A stretch of 64,000 bases of DNA. It comes from Pyrus communis. Lineage: Eukaryota; Streptophyta; Magnoliopsida; Rosales; Rosaceae. Made by a program: the position numbers and the translations under genes. How positions within the stretch are numbered: position 1 is the stretch's first letter; every line of letters begins with the position of its first letter. The stretch spans positions 11,657,471 to 11,721,470 of the forward strand of contig NC_084819.1 of the NCBI RefSeq assembly GCF_963583255.1, in the 5' to 3' direction. Under the pieces are notes generated by a model. The model saw only the letters and a list, made by a program, of their open reading frames with translations, did no database searches and was not told the DNA's origin. Below are positions 1-10,666 of this stretch, one piece after another.

Positions 1-125
1 TTGTATGCTAGTTTTAAAATTATTCGTACTTTTATATTACTATCTCATTAGCTTCCGCACGTGCTCATGGCTACGTCACCTCCGCGTGACGGCCAGCACG
101 CCCTGATCTCGGTCGGGGTGTGTCA
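1..125 (+). mobile_element. 3' end of a LARD-type LTR (remnant)
   Basis: The stretch from about 66 to 125 (a GTCACCT block, then CGGCCAGCAC, then TCGGGGTGTGTCA) matches the last ~80 bp of the long LTRs that end at 51176 and 57782 in this same window, with several differences. It is therefore the 3' end of another copy of that family, cut by the window edge. Whether it is a solo LTR or part of a whole element cannot be seen. Confidence 0.6.
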
Positions 126-459
126 CACACACATATATATAAACATGGGTATATTCATCAAAATTAACCAAAACATGGGTATATTCGTCAAAACCACACA
201 CACAAAAAGTTAGTAGATACTAGGCTTAATAACTTTACTAAAAGTCTTTGATTAATTTGACATGGATACATTCCCAAATCAACGAAAAAGTTTTGTATCC
301 AAATAAGTTTAAAAAATGGATTAGAAAAAAATGAATGAATTTTATATTAAAAAATGGCATATTTTATATTAAAAAATTGTACATTGTGCATATAACAAAT
401 TGGTATATTTCAAAATGGGTAATTTAAGATTAAAAAAATTATATGAATGGGTACATTTA
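126..459. other. AT-rich spacer, no gene seen
   Basis: There is a short imperfect duplication at about 144-200 (ACATGGGTATATTC twice) followed by A/T-rich sequence. No coding capacity or element end was recognised. The last bases are the target site of the Cassandra element. Confidence 0.5.
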
Positions 460-743
460 TGTCACATCCCGGTCCGGGGCGGATCACTTCCTGGGCCCGC
501 TCCACCACCGTAGCACGATATTGTCCGCTTTGGGCTTACCATTCCCTCACAATTTTGTTTTTGGGAACTTATGAGCAACTTCCCAGTGGGTCACCCATCA
601 TGGGATTGCTCTAGCCCCCATCTCGCTTAACTTCGGAGTTCCTACGGAACCCGAAGCCAGTGAGCTCCCAAAAGGCCTCGTGTTAGGTAGAGATGAGAAT
701 ATACATTTAAGGATCACTCCCCTGGGCGATGTGGGATGTTACA
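460..743 (-). repeat. Cassandra LTR, 3' copy in element orientation
   Basis: Terminal repeat of the Cassandra element. The 5S-like part (about 579-650) includes, on the minus strand, AACTCCGAAGTTAAGCGAG and GATGGGTGACCCACTGGG, both characteristic of plant 5S rRNA. Confidence 0.92.
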
Positions 744-813
744 ATCCACCCCCCTTAGGGGCCCGACGTCCTCGTCGGCACACACGCGGCCAGGGTTAGG
801 CACTGATACCAAT

Positions 814-1097
814 TGTCACATCCCAGCCTGGGGCGGATCACTTCCCAGGCCCGCTCCACCACCGTAGCACGATATTGTCCGCTTTGGGCTTACCATTCCC
901 TCACGGTTTTGTTTTTGGGAACTCACGAGCAACTTCCCAGTGAGTCACTCATCATGGGATTGCTCTAGCCCCCTTCTCGCTTAACTTCGGAGTTTCTACG
1001 GAACCCAAAGCCAGCGAGCTCCCAAAAGGCCTCGCGCTAGGTAGAGATGGGAATATACATTTAAGGATCACTCTCCTGGGCGATGTGGGATGTTACA
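814..1097 (-). repeat. Cassandra LTR, 5' copy in element orientation
   Basis: Direct repeat of 460-743 with a limited number of substitutions, for example in the 5S-like segment at about 932-1003. As the 5' LTR it would supply the promoter. Confidence 0.92.
932..1003 (-). promoter_or_regulatory. 5S rRNA-derived (pol III type) segment in the Cassandra 5' LTR
   Basis: On the minus strand this reads like the internal control region and 3' half of plant 5S rRNA. In the Cassandra family this segment is known to retain RNA polymerase III promoter motifs. Activity of this copy is not shown by sequence alone. Confidence 0.6.
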
Positions 1098-1537
1098 TTT
1101 AAGTTAAAAAATTGAAAATCTTTTTATAAAAAATTAATGAGTCCAAACTTATTTTTATTTTATTTTATTTTTGAATGTTCTAAATTGAAGTTAATTAGGA
1201 GTTTAATAAAGGTGTGAGTAATAGAACCCTAAATCAATTACCAAGAACCCTAAATCAATTACCATGTTTTATTTAAAAAGGTATGTAACCAGGGGTGGAA
1301 TTGTTTCCAGAAAATCCCGAACCGTCCCGAAATTTGACCGAAAAATGCCCAAACCGAATTTCCCAAAAAAATCGGTACCCGAAACTAAACCCATCCCGAA
1401 AGTTTCGGTTTGGGATTCGGCCACAACTTATATATATTTATTTATTTTTAATTTTTAATTAGAAATTATTTGAACCGTTGGATTTGTTAAGATCTAATCC
1501 AACCGTCTATTGAGTTAGGTCATTTGTTAGGTCTCTC

Positions 1538-2370
1538 TAGGGATGGCAACGGTTCGGTTTGGGGATGGATACGGAAATGCTATATTCATCCCCATAACCA
1601 CAAAAATTAACCATACCCATAACCATAAAATAACCATCGGGGATTATCCTTAACCATATCCACTGGGTAACGGATTTTCAATCGGTTATCGGTTATATCC
1701 ATCTTCGTAAAAAAAAAAAAAAAAAAAATTCATCCAATTGACGCACTATAAATTTTAGTAGATACTAATTTTGCCATTAAATAGTCACATCCAATTACAA
1801 AAAATATAACAATATATTTGAAGTTGTTTATGATAAGCCAATATGATAAATTGGTCCAATAAAAAAGAAAAAGAGGACAAAAACAAATACAAATGGAAGA
1901 CAAAACATGTAAACTAAATATATAACAAAAAACAAGAAGACAATTATTGATTTAATTTTGCATAATTCTATGGGCTCATAACATATGTAATAAACTCAAA
2001 AACTGACGCTAATTGATAATTTGCATGAATCAAATAACATGAAAAAGAATGAAAGATTACCTATTGAGCTGACAACATGCACCAATTTCTTGACAATGAG
2101 ACTCTTGAAGAGAGATGAATTTGATAAACTTGGAACATTTGATAATTGATATATAAAATGATTCAATGAATTAATTTGGTTGAGTATAACAATAAGAGTA
2201 TTGAATTGATGAGGTTGTTGGTATGCCCCATGTATGATGTTTGGTGAATAATAAAGATAGGATAGGGTTTGATGCATGAATAATGAATTAGTACTATAGG
2301 GATAGGAATAATTGAATACGTTGTGGGCATAATTTCAAGACTTCCAAGACTTCCAAAGGCCTAATTGAAT

Positions 2371-2413
<43 letters not shown>

Positions 2414-2613
2414 AATATATATATAATATTCAGATCGGATTCGGGTACGGATATGGATTGGGTACCCCTATAACCATATCCATAACCATAACCAAATAAA
2501 GTTCACGGTTTTTCCCCATATCCAAACCATACCCGAATTTTCATATCCAAATCCAATCCATTTGGGCAATTATCCACGGTTATTGGGTTTAACGGTTAGA
2601 ATTGCCATCCCTA
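1538..2613. mobile_element. Non-autonomous hAT element, TIR TAGGGATGGCAA
   Basis: Perfect 12-bp inverted ends, TAGGGATGGCAA at 1538 and TTGCCATCCCTA ending at 2613, are flanked by the 8-bp duplication GGTCTCTC (1530-1537 and 2614-2621). The 1076-bp body is A/T-rich and non-coding, with an A-run near 1710 and a (TA)n tract at 2374-2411. It inserted into the leader of the larger hAT element. TSD length and TIR sequence both fit hAT. Confidence 0.92.
2374..2411. repeat. (TA)n microsatellite
   Basis: Perfect alternating TA tract of about 19 units inside the hAT MITE. Confidence 0.95.
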
Positions 2614-2803
2614 GGTCTCTCAGACTCTCTCAGTCGCTCACTCTCTCAGTCTCACAGACTCACACTCTCACTCACAGTCCCGCCGCTCCGCTCCTCCATC
2701 GAATTCACGCCGCTCCTCGTCCTCCATTGCCGCTCCTCCTTAGACTCACGCAGACGCAGGAAGGAAGACTCGAATCTGACACCAATCGAGTCCCAAAATC
2801 CAG
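2614..2803 (+). other. Leader (5' UTR) exon of the host hAT transposase gene
   Basis: A CT-rich leader-like stretch (CTCTCAGACTC-type repeats) ends at CAG|GTAAGG, a consensus plant splice donor (2803/2804). Its natural partner is the TTGTCAG acceptor at 21961, immediately before the transposase ATG at 21963. Its 5' part is split by the MITE at 1538-2613. The exon is inferred from splice signals, without transcript support. Confidence 0.5.
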
Positions 2804-5355
2804 GTAAGGTTTTCTGATTTTCATTAGGTTTTGTTCTTTAGTGTTTAGGTTCAAATTTCATGTTGACTAACTTGATTTCTGAGTATTTTGTCGAATGTGT
2901 GAGGGTTTGACCGTTTGAGGACTGTGGGTTTCGAATTAGGGTAGGTAAGTGTAAGACCTTTATGCAGGATATCTAAGGGAACCCCTGGGCTTTGCCATAA
3001 AAACTGCATCATAGATTCATCATTCATATATAGTTTTAACTTTTATGTACTCATTGTTTTCAAGTTGTTGTGTTTAGTGGTAAGTTAGTGATTGTAGTGG
3101 TTCTCTTGTTTGAAAAAAAAAAAAAAGAAGTTTACTTTTTGGGTTTCTGCTGGGTTTGCTGTTTCTTCTTTGATTGCATAAGCTTGATGAATTGCTTCTT
3201 GTATGTCGAAGTGAATCTTAGTTTGATATTTTTTTTGGAGCTAGGAAGCAGAAGATACATCAATTTTCTCTTCATTTCTTCCACTTACTAGGAAACAATA
3301 CATGGTTGGTAATTACCATTTAAGGGACCTTAAATTCTCCCTGTCATTGAGTTTTTAAGGATATTCGAGAGAACAATGATCATTAATGAAACCACTGAAG
3401 AAAATAGAGTGAAATATCTTTGCACCACCTCCAAAAATGAGCATGAAGCTTTGATTTTAGGGTCATTGGGTTGTCTTCTAACTAGAAACACACCACATGT
3501 GGTCGCCCTGGAACCAGGTGATTCGAGCAGTTTACTTGTTTTGGCACGACCTTTTGGGACACTTAGGTCGGACAATGATGCTACGACACATCTCCTTACC
3601 CAAAGTAAGGATCTTATGCCTACAAGCACACTTTGCCAAAACCCGCTCATTTTGGAATTTTGATTTCTAAATCGTCCCTAGCAAAGATACGAAACGACTC
3701 TCTTTTCCCAATGGATTCAAGGGAATATATGTGGACTCATCCAACCACAATGCGGACCATGTATATACTTATGGTTTTGGTTGATGAATTAACAAACTGG
3801 TCACATGTTTGTCCATACACATTACTGCTAAACCTTCTGGCCAATTAAGGGTTCACCACCCTACTTATCCATTAAAGTCTAGGAGGCTGGATAATGCCGA
3901 AGAGTTTATATCGACAGTTTTCGATAAAGTATCGCATGTATTTTAGGTTTATAATTGAACATCGAATTCCCACATTCACCCCAAAATAGTTTAGCCTAGT
4001 AATCATAAAGCACATTTAAATGAACGTCCAAATTTTGGTGAATGTACCAAGTTTTCGGTTTCTGCCTAGGGCTATGCAATCTTGTACGCAGCTATATTGG
4101 TCCGCTTGGAGGCCTATTGCCACCCAACCTATTTGACATTATAGCTAGTTACTGGGTACGAACCTGACTTTTTTTGTATTTATGCATTTGGGTGTGCATT
4201 CCATGTGGTAGGTTGCATTGCCGTAACGTACCAACATGGGTCCTCAAAGAAGGATGTAAGTCTTTGTTGATTATGATTCTCTTTCACACTAACTATCTTA
4301 GAGCCTTTGCATGTGTTCTCTTTACCGCTTATTTGTGGGTTGTCACTTTAATGAGATTGTATTCCCGCCGTTAAGGTGAGATAAGAACGTCAATGTTCCT
4401 GTAAAACAGCTTGAATTTGCGTGGATGTTGCCAACTATGTCTCATCTCGATCCCCATACCGCACAAGTGTGATAAGCAAGTACAATAAATTCTAGCTTTT
4501 AGAATGTTGCTCCAGACTTATTCCTCTGATTTAGCTAAAGTGACGAGATCATATACTAGTTGCAAACATGCTTGCAAGGATAAACGTACTTAATGGATGT
4601 CGAGTCAACATCCTTAGAGGGTGTGTCGCCCTTGTTGGATGGTTTGGACGTCCCCGTTGAACGGTTTGGTACATCAGCGGATAACCAATCAATCTGTCTT
4701 GGCCTGGAGCACGACAGATCATTCAGTTCGTAGGATTCACTTCCCTAGAAGATGACGACACGACACAACAGTGAATCCATACTTGATCGCTATCTAAAAT
4801 CATTTCCATCTCATGAGGTTAATTCGGATTACTCCCGAGACTTGAAGTTTTTGGTCCAGTATACTAGTTTGGATGAGCTAAATGAAATTGAAATGAGATT
4901 ACCATCGATGATGTTTTCACTGTTTTCCGTTGATTAAGTGACAACGTATAACTGATTGGACAACCGAAATTACAATCCAAGTCAAATTCCTTACCAAAGT
5001 GTGTTTTGGACCTGTCATTCCTACACTGCCCAAGGTAACCCTATTGTGCTACAAGTGAGAGTTAAAGGAGAAAGTATTCAAGAAGCACCTGAGATAGTGA
5101 TGGTGATCTTTCAAATGACAATGATACTTGTGTTGAACTAAAGCCCATGATACATGGCTGCTGACTTATATTATGTATCTCGTTGTTGGTTTCAAACATG
5201 CACACGGTATACCTGTTTTGTTACTAACTCAATGCCTTAGAATCTTGTTAGCATCTGAATATGTTTAGAGGTGTTAGGATGCTTATGTTAGCTTTTGGGA
5301 TATACCCTTAGTACGTATTGGATGTAACCTAACTTATTGATCAATGAAATGTGAT
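2804..5355. other. Intron start of the hAT gene, then unrecognised sequence
   Basis: The first ~490 bp look like intron (T-rich, with a T/A-rich run near 3110). From about 3300 to 5355 only short ORFs of 60-95 codons occur and none matches a family I know. This stretch may be the inner part of the CACTA element whose right end lies at 5852, but no CACTACAAG left end was found. Confidence 0.4.
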
Positions 5356-5359
5356 TAAC

Positions 5360-5852
5360 AAAAGTATTGCCTCATATTTGTTATGAATTCTATTTCTACA
5401 TGACGAAGCAGGGAATAAGTGGTAATTGGTTCGTCACGAATTGTTCCTAATATGTATATGATTTTGACACATGTGGCACAAATTGTGCCACATGCCAAAG
5501 GAATATGTGACGCTTTCAATCTCTTATCCTTAGCCATAGCATTCTAGGATCAGATTGGGCGATGATAAATTCCTCACTTATACATTTGTTATGTGACGAA
5601 CATATAGGTCACTGGCTTTTTTGTTTTGTGATGCTTATTCCATCACAGTTAAAGTTATTAAGTGACGAAGTCAGCATCACAAATACTAAAAATATGTGGC
5701 GAATGTAAAATTCGTCACAAAACTATGGGTGACACTGTATAGGTGATGAACATAGTGATGCTGGATTTTCGTCACATATAATCAAATGTGATGAATTTTC
5801 ATGTTTATGTGACGAATGTCTGTCGCCACCTAAGCCATGTTTTCTTGTAGTG
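5360..5852 (+). mobile_element. Right end of a CACTA (En/Spm) element
   Basis: The segment ends in GTTTTCTTGTAGTG (5839-5852), the complement of the canonical plant CACTACAAGAAAAC terminus. The preceding ~450 bp contain many GTGACGAA / TTCGTCAC subterminal motifs in both orientations, typical of transposase-binding arrays in CACTA elements. The 3 bp after the end are TTA. No matching left terminus preceded by TTA was seen, so the copy is truncated or its left end has decayed. The start given here is where the subterminal motifs begin. Confidence 0.75.
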
Positions 5853-7090
5853 TTACTTTCCTTCTGGGTGGTTAATTATTCAAATCAAGGGAAAACGTTT
5901 TTGAGATTCTTGATGAGCGCCTTTATATCGATGAGTATGGCAAGCTTTCTAGCCAGAGGGCTTCATCAGACGTTTTTTAGGGAAAGAAAGATTTCCATAA
6001 CATCTTCCCACATCTCGTCGATGGTGACAACGCCATCATAACCTTGATGGATATTGCTCTGAGAAGCAGCGAAGTCGATATGATTAATTGAGTTTACTGA
6101 CATGCTAGTTGGCAGAGCGATCTGATCGAGAGGAATATGAGTTCAGTTTCAATCAAAGAACCAATTGTTGAAACCAAAGTTGCACACCTCCGTGAGCAAT
6201 GGTCAAGCGTAAATCCGAATAAACTTGAGCAACCTAAAAAAAAGTAAACAATTGTGAGCAAGCCTAAGACCCAGGGGGTGTGCCAACCAAAGGCTTTCCG
6301 ACGGTCAAGTTAGTGAATGATTTTAGACTCAAGTAGTGGGCAAGAGAATTCAAGTGTTTAGATTGCGTTACTAGATATGAACCACTACGATCGGTCAAGT
6401 AAGTGACAGAGCTTTAAAATTTTAGCAATATAATTAGTTGGAGAAAAATCAATGTTTTTTTTTTATTGGCAGGGAAAATTTTAATCAAACAATGCGATAG
6501 AGCTTTAAAATTTGTACGTAAAATTTGATATTGAGAAGATTCTATCATAAGAACATAACTTATTTACGAGTTACAATAAAAAAGGATTAAGGCTCGAACA
6601 AAAATAAGATCAAGAATCAAAACTATTCATATTAGATTTCCCTTTTAACATAATTGAATTTTCTTCTAAATCGTATAGACCTTGTTTTAAATGAATGGAC
6701 GAGGAAAAAGGAATTGAATTTTATATTATAAAACAGAATGCAAGATATAAAGTTTGATATTTTTTTTTTAAACAAAAAGGTAAAATTGTATAAGGTTGGG
6801 TTTTTCATAAAAAGAAAAAAGAAAAAAGGGTAATGTTATCGAATTTCGAACCCATCAATACCATATATATTGGAAATATTCCAGGATGGGACCAAACTAT
6901 AAATGTATATATTGGTAGTCTTGGTAATATTATGTGGCTCCGCCACTGTTTACGTGTATTATTAGAGTCCTTAAGAAACAATGACCATGTCAACGGTCGG
7001 ATGATGATTGTAATAAATATATATATTCACATGTTTTATATATGATCGTCAAATAATAATTGTATTAAGTACATATAAGTATTATAGTCG
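5853..7090. other. Unrecognised intergenic/transposon sequence
   Basis: A/T-rich stretch with scattered short ORFs (up to 70 codons) in both strands and no motif I recognise. Confidence 0.4.
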
Positions 7091-7106
7091 ATCCCAACAT
7101 CATATT

Positions 7107-7372
7107 ACTCCTAGTTCGTCAGATTTGGGGATGCTTGCGAAGGACGTGCTGCATTTTACTCCTGGTTTTATTGATTTTAAGTTTGATTTGGTCCCCATTT
7201 TTGTAATGGGGTTGCCCATTGTTTAGCTAAGTTTGCTTTGTCAATTAGCATTGAACTAGTTTAGATTGAAGAGCCTCCTACTCTTATCTAAGAGCTCCTC
7301 CTCTAAGACATATGTAACTCTCTTTGAGTTTGCTTCAATATAATCTTTTCACTTCAAAAAAAAAAAAAAAAA
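7107..7372 (+). mobile_element. 5'-truncated LINE-type retroposon with target duplication
   Basis: A 266-bp insert ends in an A-run (7356-7372) and is flanked by a perfect 16-bp direct repeat, ATCCCAACATCATATT (7091-7106 and 7373-7388). A long target duplication plus a 3' A-tail is the signature of target-primed reverse transcription. No pol III boxes and no coding sequence are visible, so a truncated LINE 3' UTR is more likely than a SINE. Confidence 0.85.
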
Positions 7373-7559
7373 ATCCCAACATCATATTCTCACGGAAGAC
7401 TATCATTAATTTGGGCTGAACTTCAGACATTTAGAACCTGGGCTTTCGTCAAGCCCAATCTAAGGCCATGAAAGAGTGAAGCCATGAAAGAGTTTAAACA
7501 AAATCAGCCTGCCATGAGTTCGACGTGAATGCTCCATCCTTACCAAAATGCAGACTGCA

Positions 7560-7965
7560 AATAAGAAACTCTCTGTTTTTTCAATCTCTTTTGGGTGTGA
7601 AATTAGTAAGCAATTTCCCACGGTGTCTAGCAAGGAATGTGAAGACCAAATTAGTCTAGCTCCCCGGTAGGTCTTTATCCTCACAATCAATTTGGGTTTA
7701 ATTACAGGCCCTACCACTGTGGAATCAACTAGTGGTTCTTCAATGAACAAATTTTAAATCACTAGGCAAAGTAGAACTCCAAGCATTATGTGAGGACCAA
7801 AGATAGTCAGCTATCATCTAGCAGACTTGGATGACCAAATACTGGCCCTTTTGGTGGGAAGGACGCACAAGTTGCATATGCACCTTTAATTACACTACCG
7901 TGGCATTTGTTGCCAATAATATAGTGTTATGTGCAAGTATTTTTTTCATATTGCATTGTATTAGA
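7560..7965. repeat. Segmental repeat, copy A (partial)
   Basis: About 400 bp here is repeated at 9190-9530 (shared blocks include GTGTCTAGCAAGGAATG and GTAGGTCTTTATCCT) and partly at 8185-8400. It is non-coding as far as can be seen. The divergence between copies is visible but moderate. Confidence 0.8.
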
Positions 7966-8179
7966 GTGATTGCTAGACTTAACTTAGATTTACGCGTTTG
8001 AATGGTTCAACTTTTGATCAGGTAGTATTTCAGGTAGTATTTGTGTTTAATTTTAAATAAAAAAAATCAAATAATTTCTGACCGCACGATGCAAAATAAA
8101 TGGCTAAGATGTGAGGATCTTTAGAATTTGGATCCAGATGGGATCCAAATCCTTGTTCAAATGACCCAAAAGCAAAAAG

Positions 8180-9045
8180 TACACAGAAAAGTAGAACTCC
8201 AAGCAGTACGAGATAGCTAGCTAGTCAATGTGAGGACCACACAAATAGTGAGCCCCCATCGAGCAGAAGACTTAAGGAGAACCAAATTCGGGACCTTTTG
8301 GTGGGGATGACTCACAAGTTGCATATGCACCTTTTAGTACGCTATCGTGACATAGTTGTTAATAATATAGTGTTACGTGTAAGTATCTTTCCATATTGTG
8401 TCCGGAGCTGATGGCATCAATGCTCCCTTTACTCCATCCCTTGTAAGTTCTTCTTCTTAGGATTGTTTTTGTCAAAAAATACTTCTACTTTATGAGTTTC
8501 TACCAAAAGTACATTCATTAGAAACACATTAAAATCAAGTGCTTAGAAAAAAACTTGGAAGTGTTTTCTGAAAAAGAACCTACCAAGTGTATTTTCAAAA
8601 AATGTTTTGTGATCGGGTTACAATTTTAAGTTTTTATGTTAAAGGTAATTAAAACTGCTTCTAGTTGTCAAAACACGTTGTTAGACCTTTCAAAAACAGT
8701 TCCGAACATGTGGTATCCAACTCTCAATCGTACCTTGTCCTCATTCAGGCTGATTTGTTGATTTAGAATCATACTTATTTTTCTACACCTATAGGGCGGC
8801 CCTATTAGGGCCTACCTATCAATTCATACATTAACAACATGTCACGGTTTAGAGTGTGACTCTTTCTGTAGAAATCCACAATTTTCTGCTAACTTTAGAA
8901 AAAACAATTAAACAAATGCATTTATTAGTTCAAACTATACATTTTCAGAGATTAGAACACTAATTACGTCTGACCAAAAAAAAAAAACTAATTACTTAAT
9001 TAGTAATGCATGCAATGCATGCTTAGGAATTAAGATATTGTTCAA
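8180..9045. repeat. Segmental repeat, copy B
   Basis: It shares AGTAGAACTCCAAGCA, CTTTTGGTGGG, AATAATATAGTGTTA and later blocks with copy C. Its right half (8697-9045) matches 15910-16352 and 17065-17097 beyond the copia and LINE insertions. This copy is the uninterrupted reference for the unit, about 0.9 kb long. Confidence 0.8.
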
Positions 9046-9716
9046 AGAAACTCTCTCTCTCTCTGTTTTTTTTCTGTATTTTGGCTGTGAGATTAGAAAC
9101 TGAGTTTCTTTACAGGAATGCATACGAAACACGAATACACAATATTTTTATCCCATAGAACTTAATCTTGGTTGAATGATAGCCAGTGACAAATAGGCCG
9201 CTGCTCCCAGTGTCTAGCAAGGAATGGGAAGACCATATTAGTCTCTAGCTCCCCGGTAGGTCTTTATCCTTACAATCAATTTGGGTTCTTCAATGAACAA
9301 ATATGAAAGCACTGGGAAATGTAGAACTCCAAGCATTGTGAGATTGCTACTGCTAGCTACTAAATGTGAGAACCAAAGATAGTCAGCTCTCATCTAGTAG
9401 ACTTGGATGACCCAATCGGGGCCCTTTTGGTGGGAAGGATGGACAAGTTGCAAATACACATTTAATTACAGTACCGTGGCGTTTTTTGCCAATAATATAG
9501 TGTTATGTGCAAGTATTTTTCCATATTGCAATGTACTATATTGGCTGGGGATGTTGCCATCGGTGTCCCCTTTACTCCGTCACTTGTATCTTCTTCCTCT
9601 TGGAATTGTTTTTGTTGAAAAACACTTACACTCATAAGGGTCTAGAAAAACAGTTGGAAGTGCTTCATAAAGAAGCACCTACCAAGGGCATTTTCGAAAA
9701 ACGCTTTAGTGATCCA

Positions 9717-10252
9717 TGTAAGCAGTAATATGAATAATCAAACTACAACTGCATAGCAAACCAACGCGACACTAGGGTTACCATAACAATATTTGATTCA
9801 GTAACAGAAGAACCATTCCGTACATTACAAGAGAACAACTTACCTGGAGGTATCGCCATTGTGAAAGCAATAGAAGAGGTCTTCTACTTCCAACACTCGT
9901 TAATACTCCTCACTAAGTAAATAGGGTTTTAGATATCAAGGAAGCCTTAGTGTGGAAGCAGGGACTTCAACTATTTATACAATCATTCATCGTTAGAGAT
10001 CCACTTGGTCCAGCCTATTAACAGAAGGAGTGGTGATCTCTATCTCAAGGAGTTTTAGTCCCATCATGACGCGATATACTAGTGTATATCTGATAAGGAT
10101 CGAAATAGGACAGCTGCAATACATGAAACTCCACGATTCTTATCGCATTAGGGCTCTCAAACTTCTCGTGTTTCACATAACCAGTACAACCAGTTATGCG
10201 CCACACAAGCAGTCCAATTGTAATCTCATTGTCATTCAAACAAGGTTTTACA
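9717..10252 (-). repeat. Copia 3' LTR, 536 bp, complete
   Basis: Reading on the minus strand it runs TGTAAAACC...CTGCTTACA. A TATA box is visible (plus strand CTATTTATAC at 9971-9980). It adjoins the purine tract. Confidence 0.92.
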
Positions 10253-10666
10253 TTCTCCCACTTGAATGTCAATGATATGCCTCAATACAATAAGAATCAC
10301 GATGATCATTGAGTTCACAAAAGTTTGCAACTGTTCCTACTCAGTGACTTGTCATTTTTAAGAAAAATATAGGACCACAGAAAACAAAGCACACATTGCT
10401 TGCACTTTGCACTCTGTGATCACATACATATTTATCATGAAAACACTATGCCACCTTTAAGAGTCATGATGTCAAGAACTGATAATTTATACTGTCAGAT
10501 ATCAGTTCCACATAACAAACTGAAATGATTCTAGTACCAAAGTCGTTTGTCGAAGCATAATCAGCTATTCAAACAAGTCAATAATTATAATGAGTTGCAC
10601 GGCCATTAACAACTGTTAACAATAACAAAGATAACTGCAACAAAATCTATGTAGTTCATGGAGTGC

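Larger units (their letters stand above)
460..1097 (-). mobile_element. Cassandra TRIM retrotransposon
   Basis: Two direct 284-bp repeats (460-743 and 814-1097), each running TGT...ACA, flank a 70-bp internal region. Read on the minus strand, the internal region starts with TTGGTATCAGTGCC (799-812), a primer-binding site for initiator tRNA-Met, and ends with an AAGGGGGGTGG purine tract (745-755). Both LTRs contain a block resembling the 3' half of 5S rRNA, which is the hallmark of Cassandra. The flanks share TTTA (456-459 and 1098-1101). There is no coding sequence, as expected for a TRIM that uses proteins of other elements. Confidence 0.93.

Noticed and set aside
3284..3300. Possible CACTA left end (CACTTACTAGGAAACA)
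   Set aside because: Two or more mismatches to CACTACAAGAAAAC, no TTA before it and no GTGACGAA subterminal motifs after it.
3376..3663. 95-codon plus-strand ORF
   Set aside because: No family recognised, no splice or promoter context; kept as unassigned sequence.
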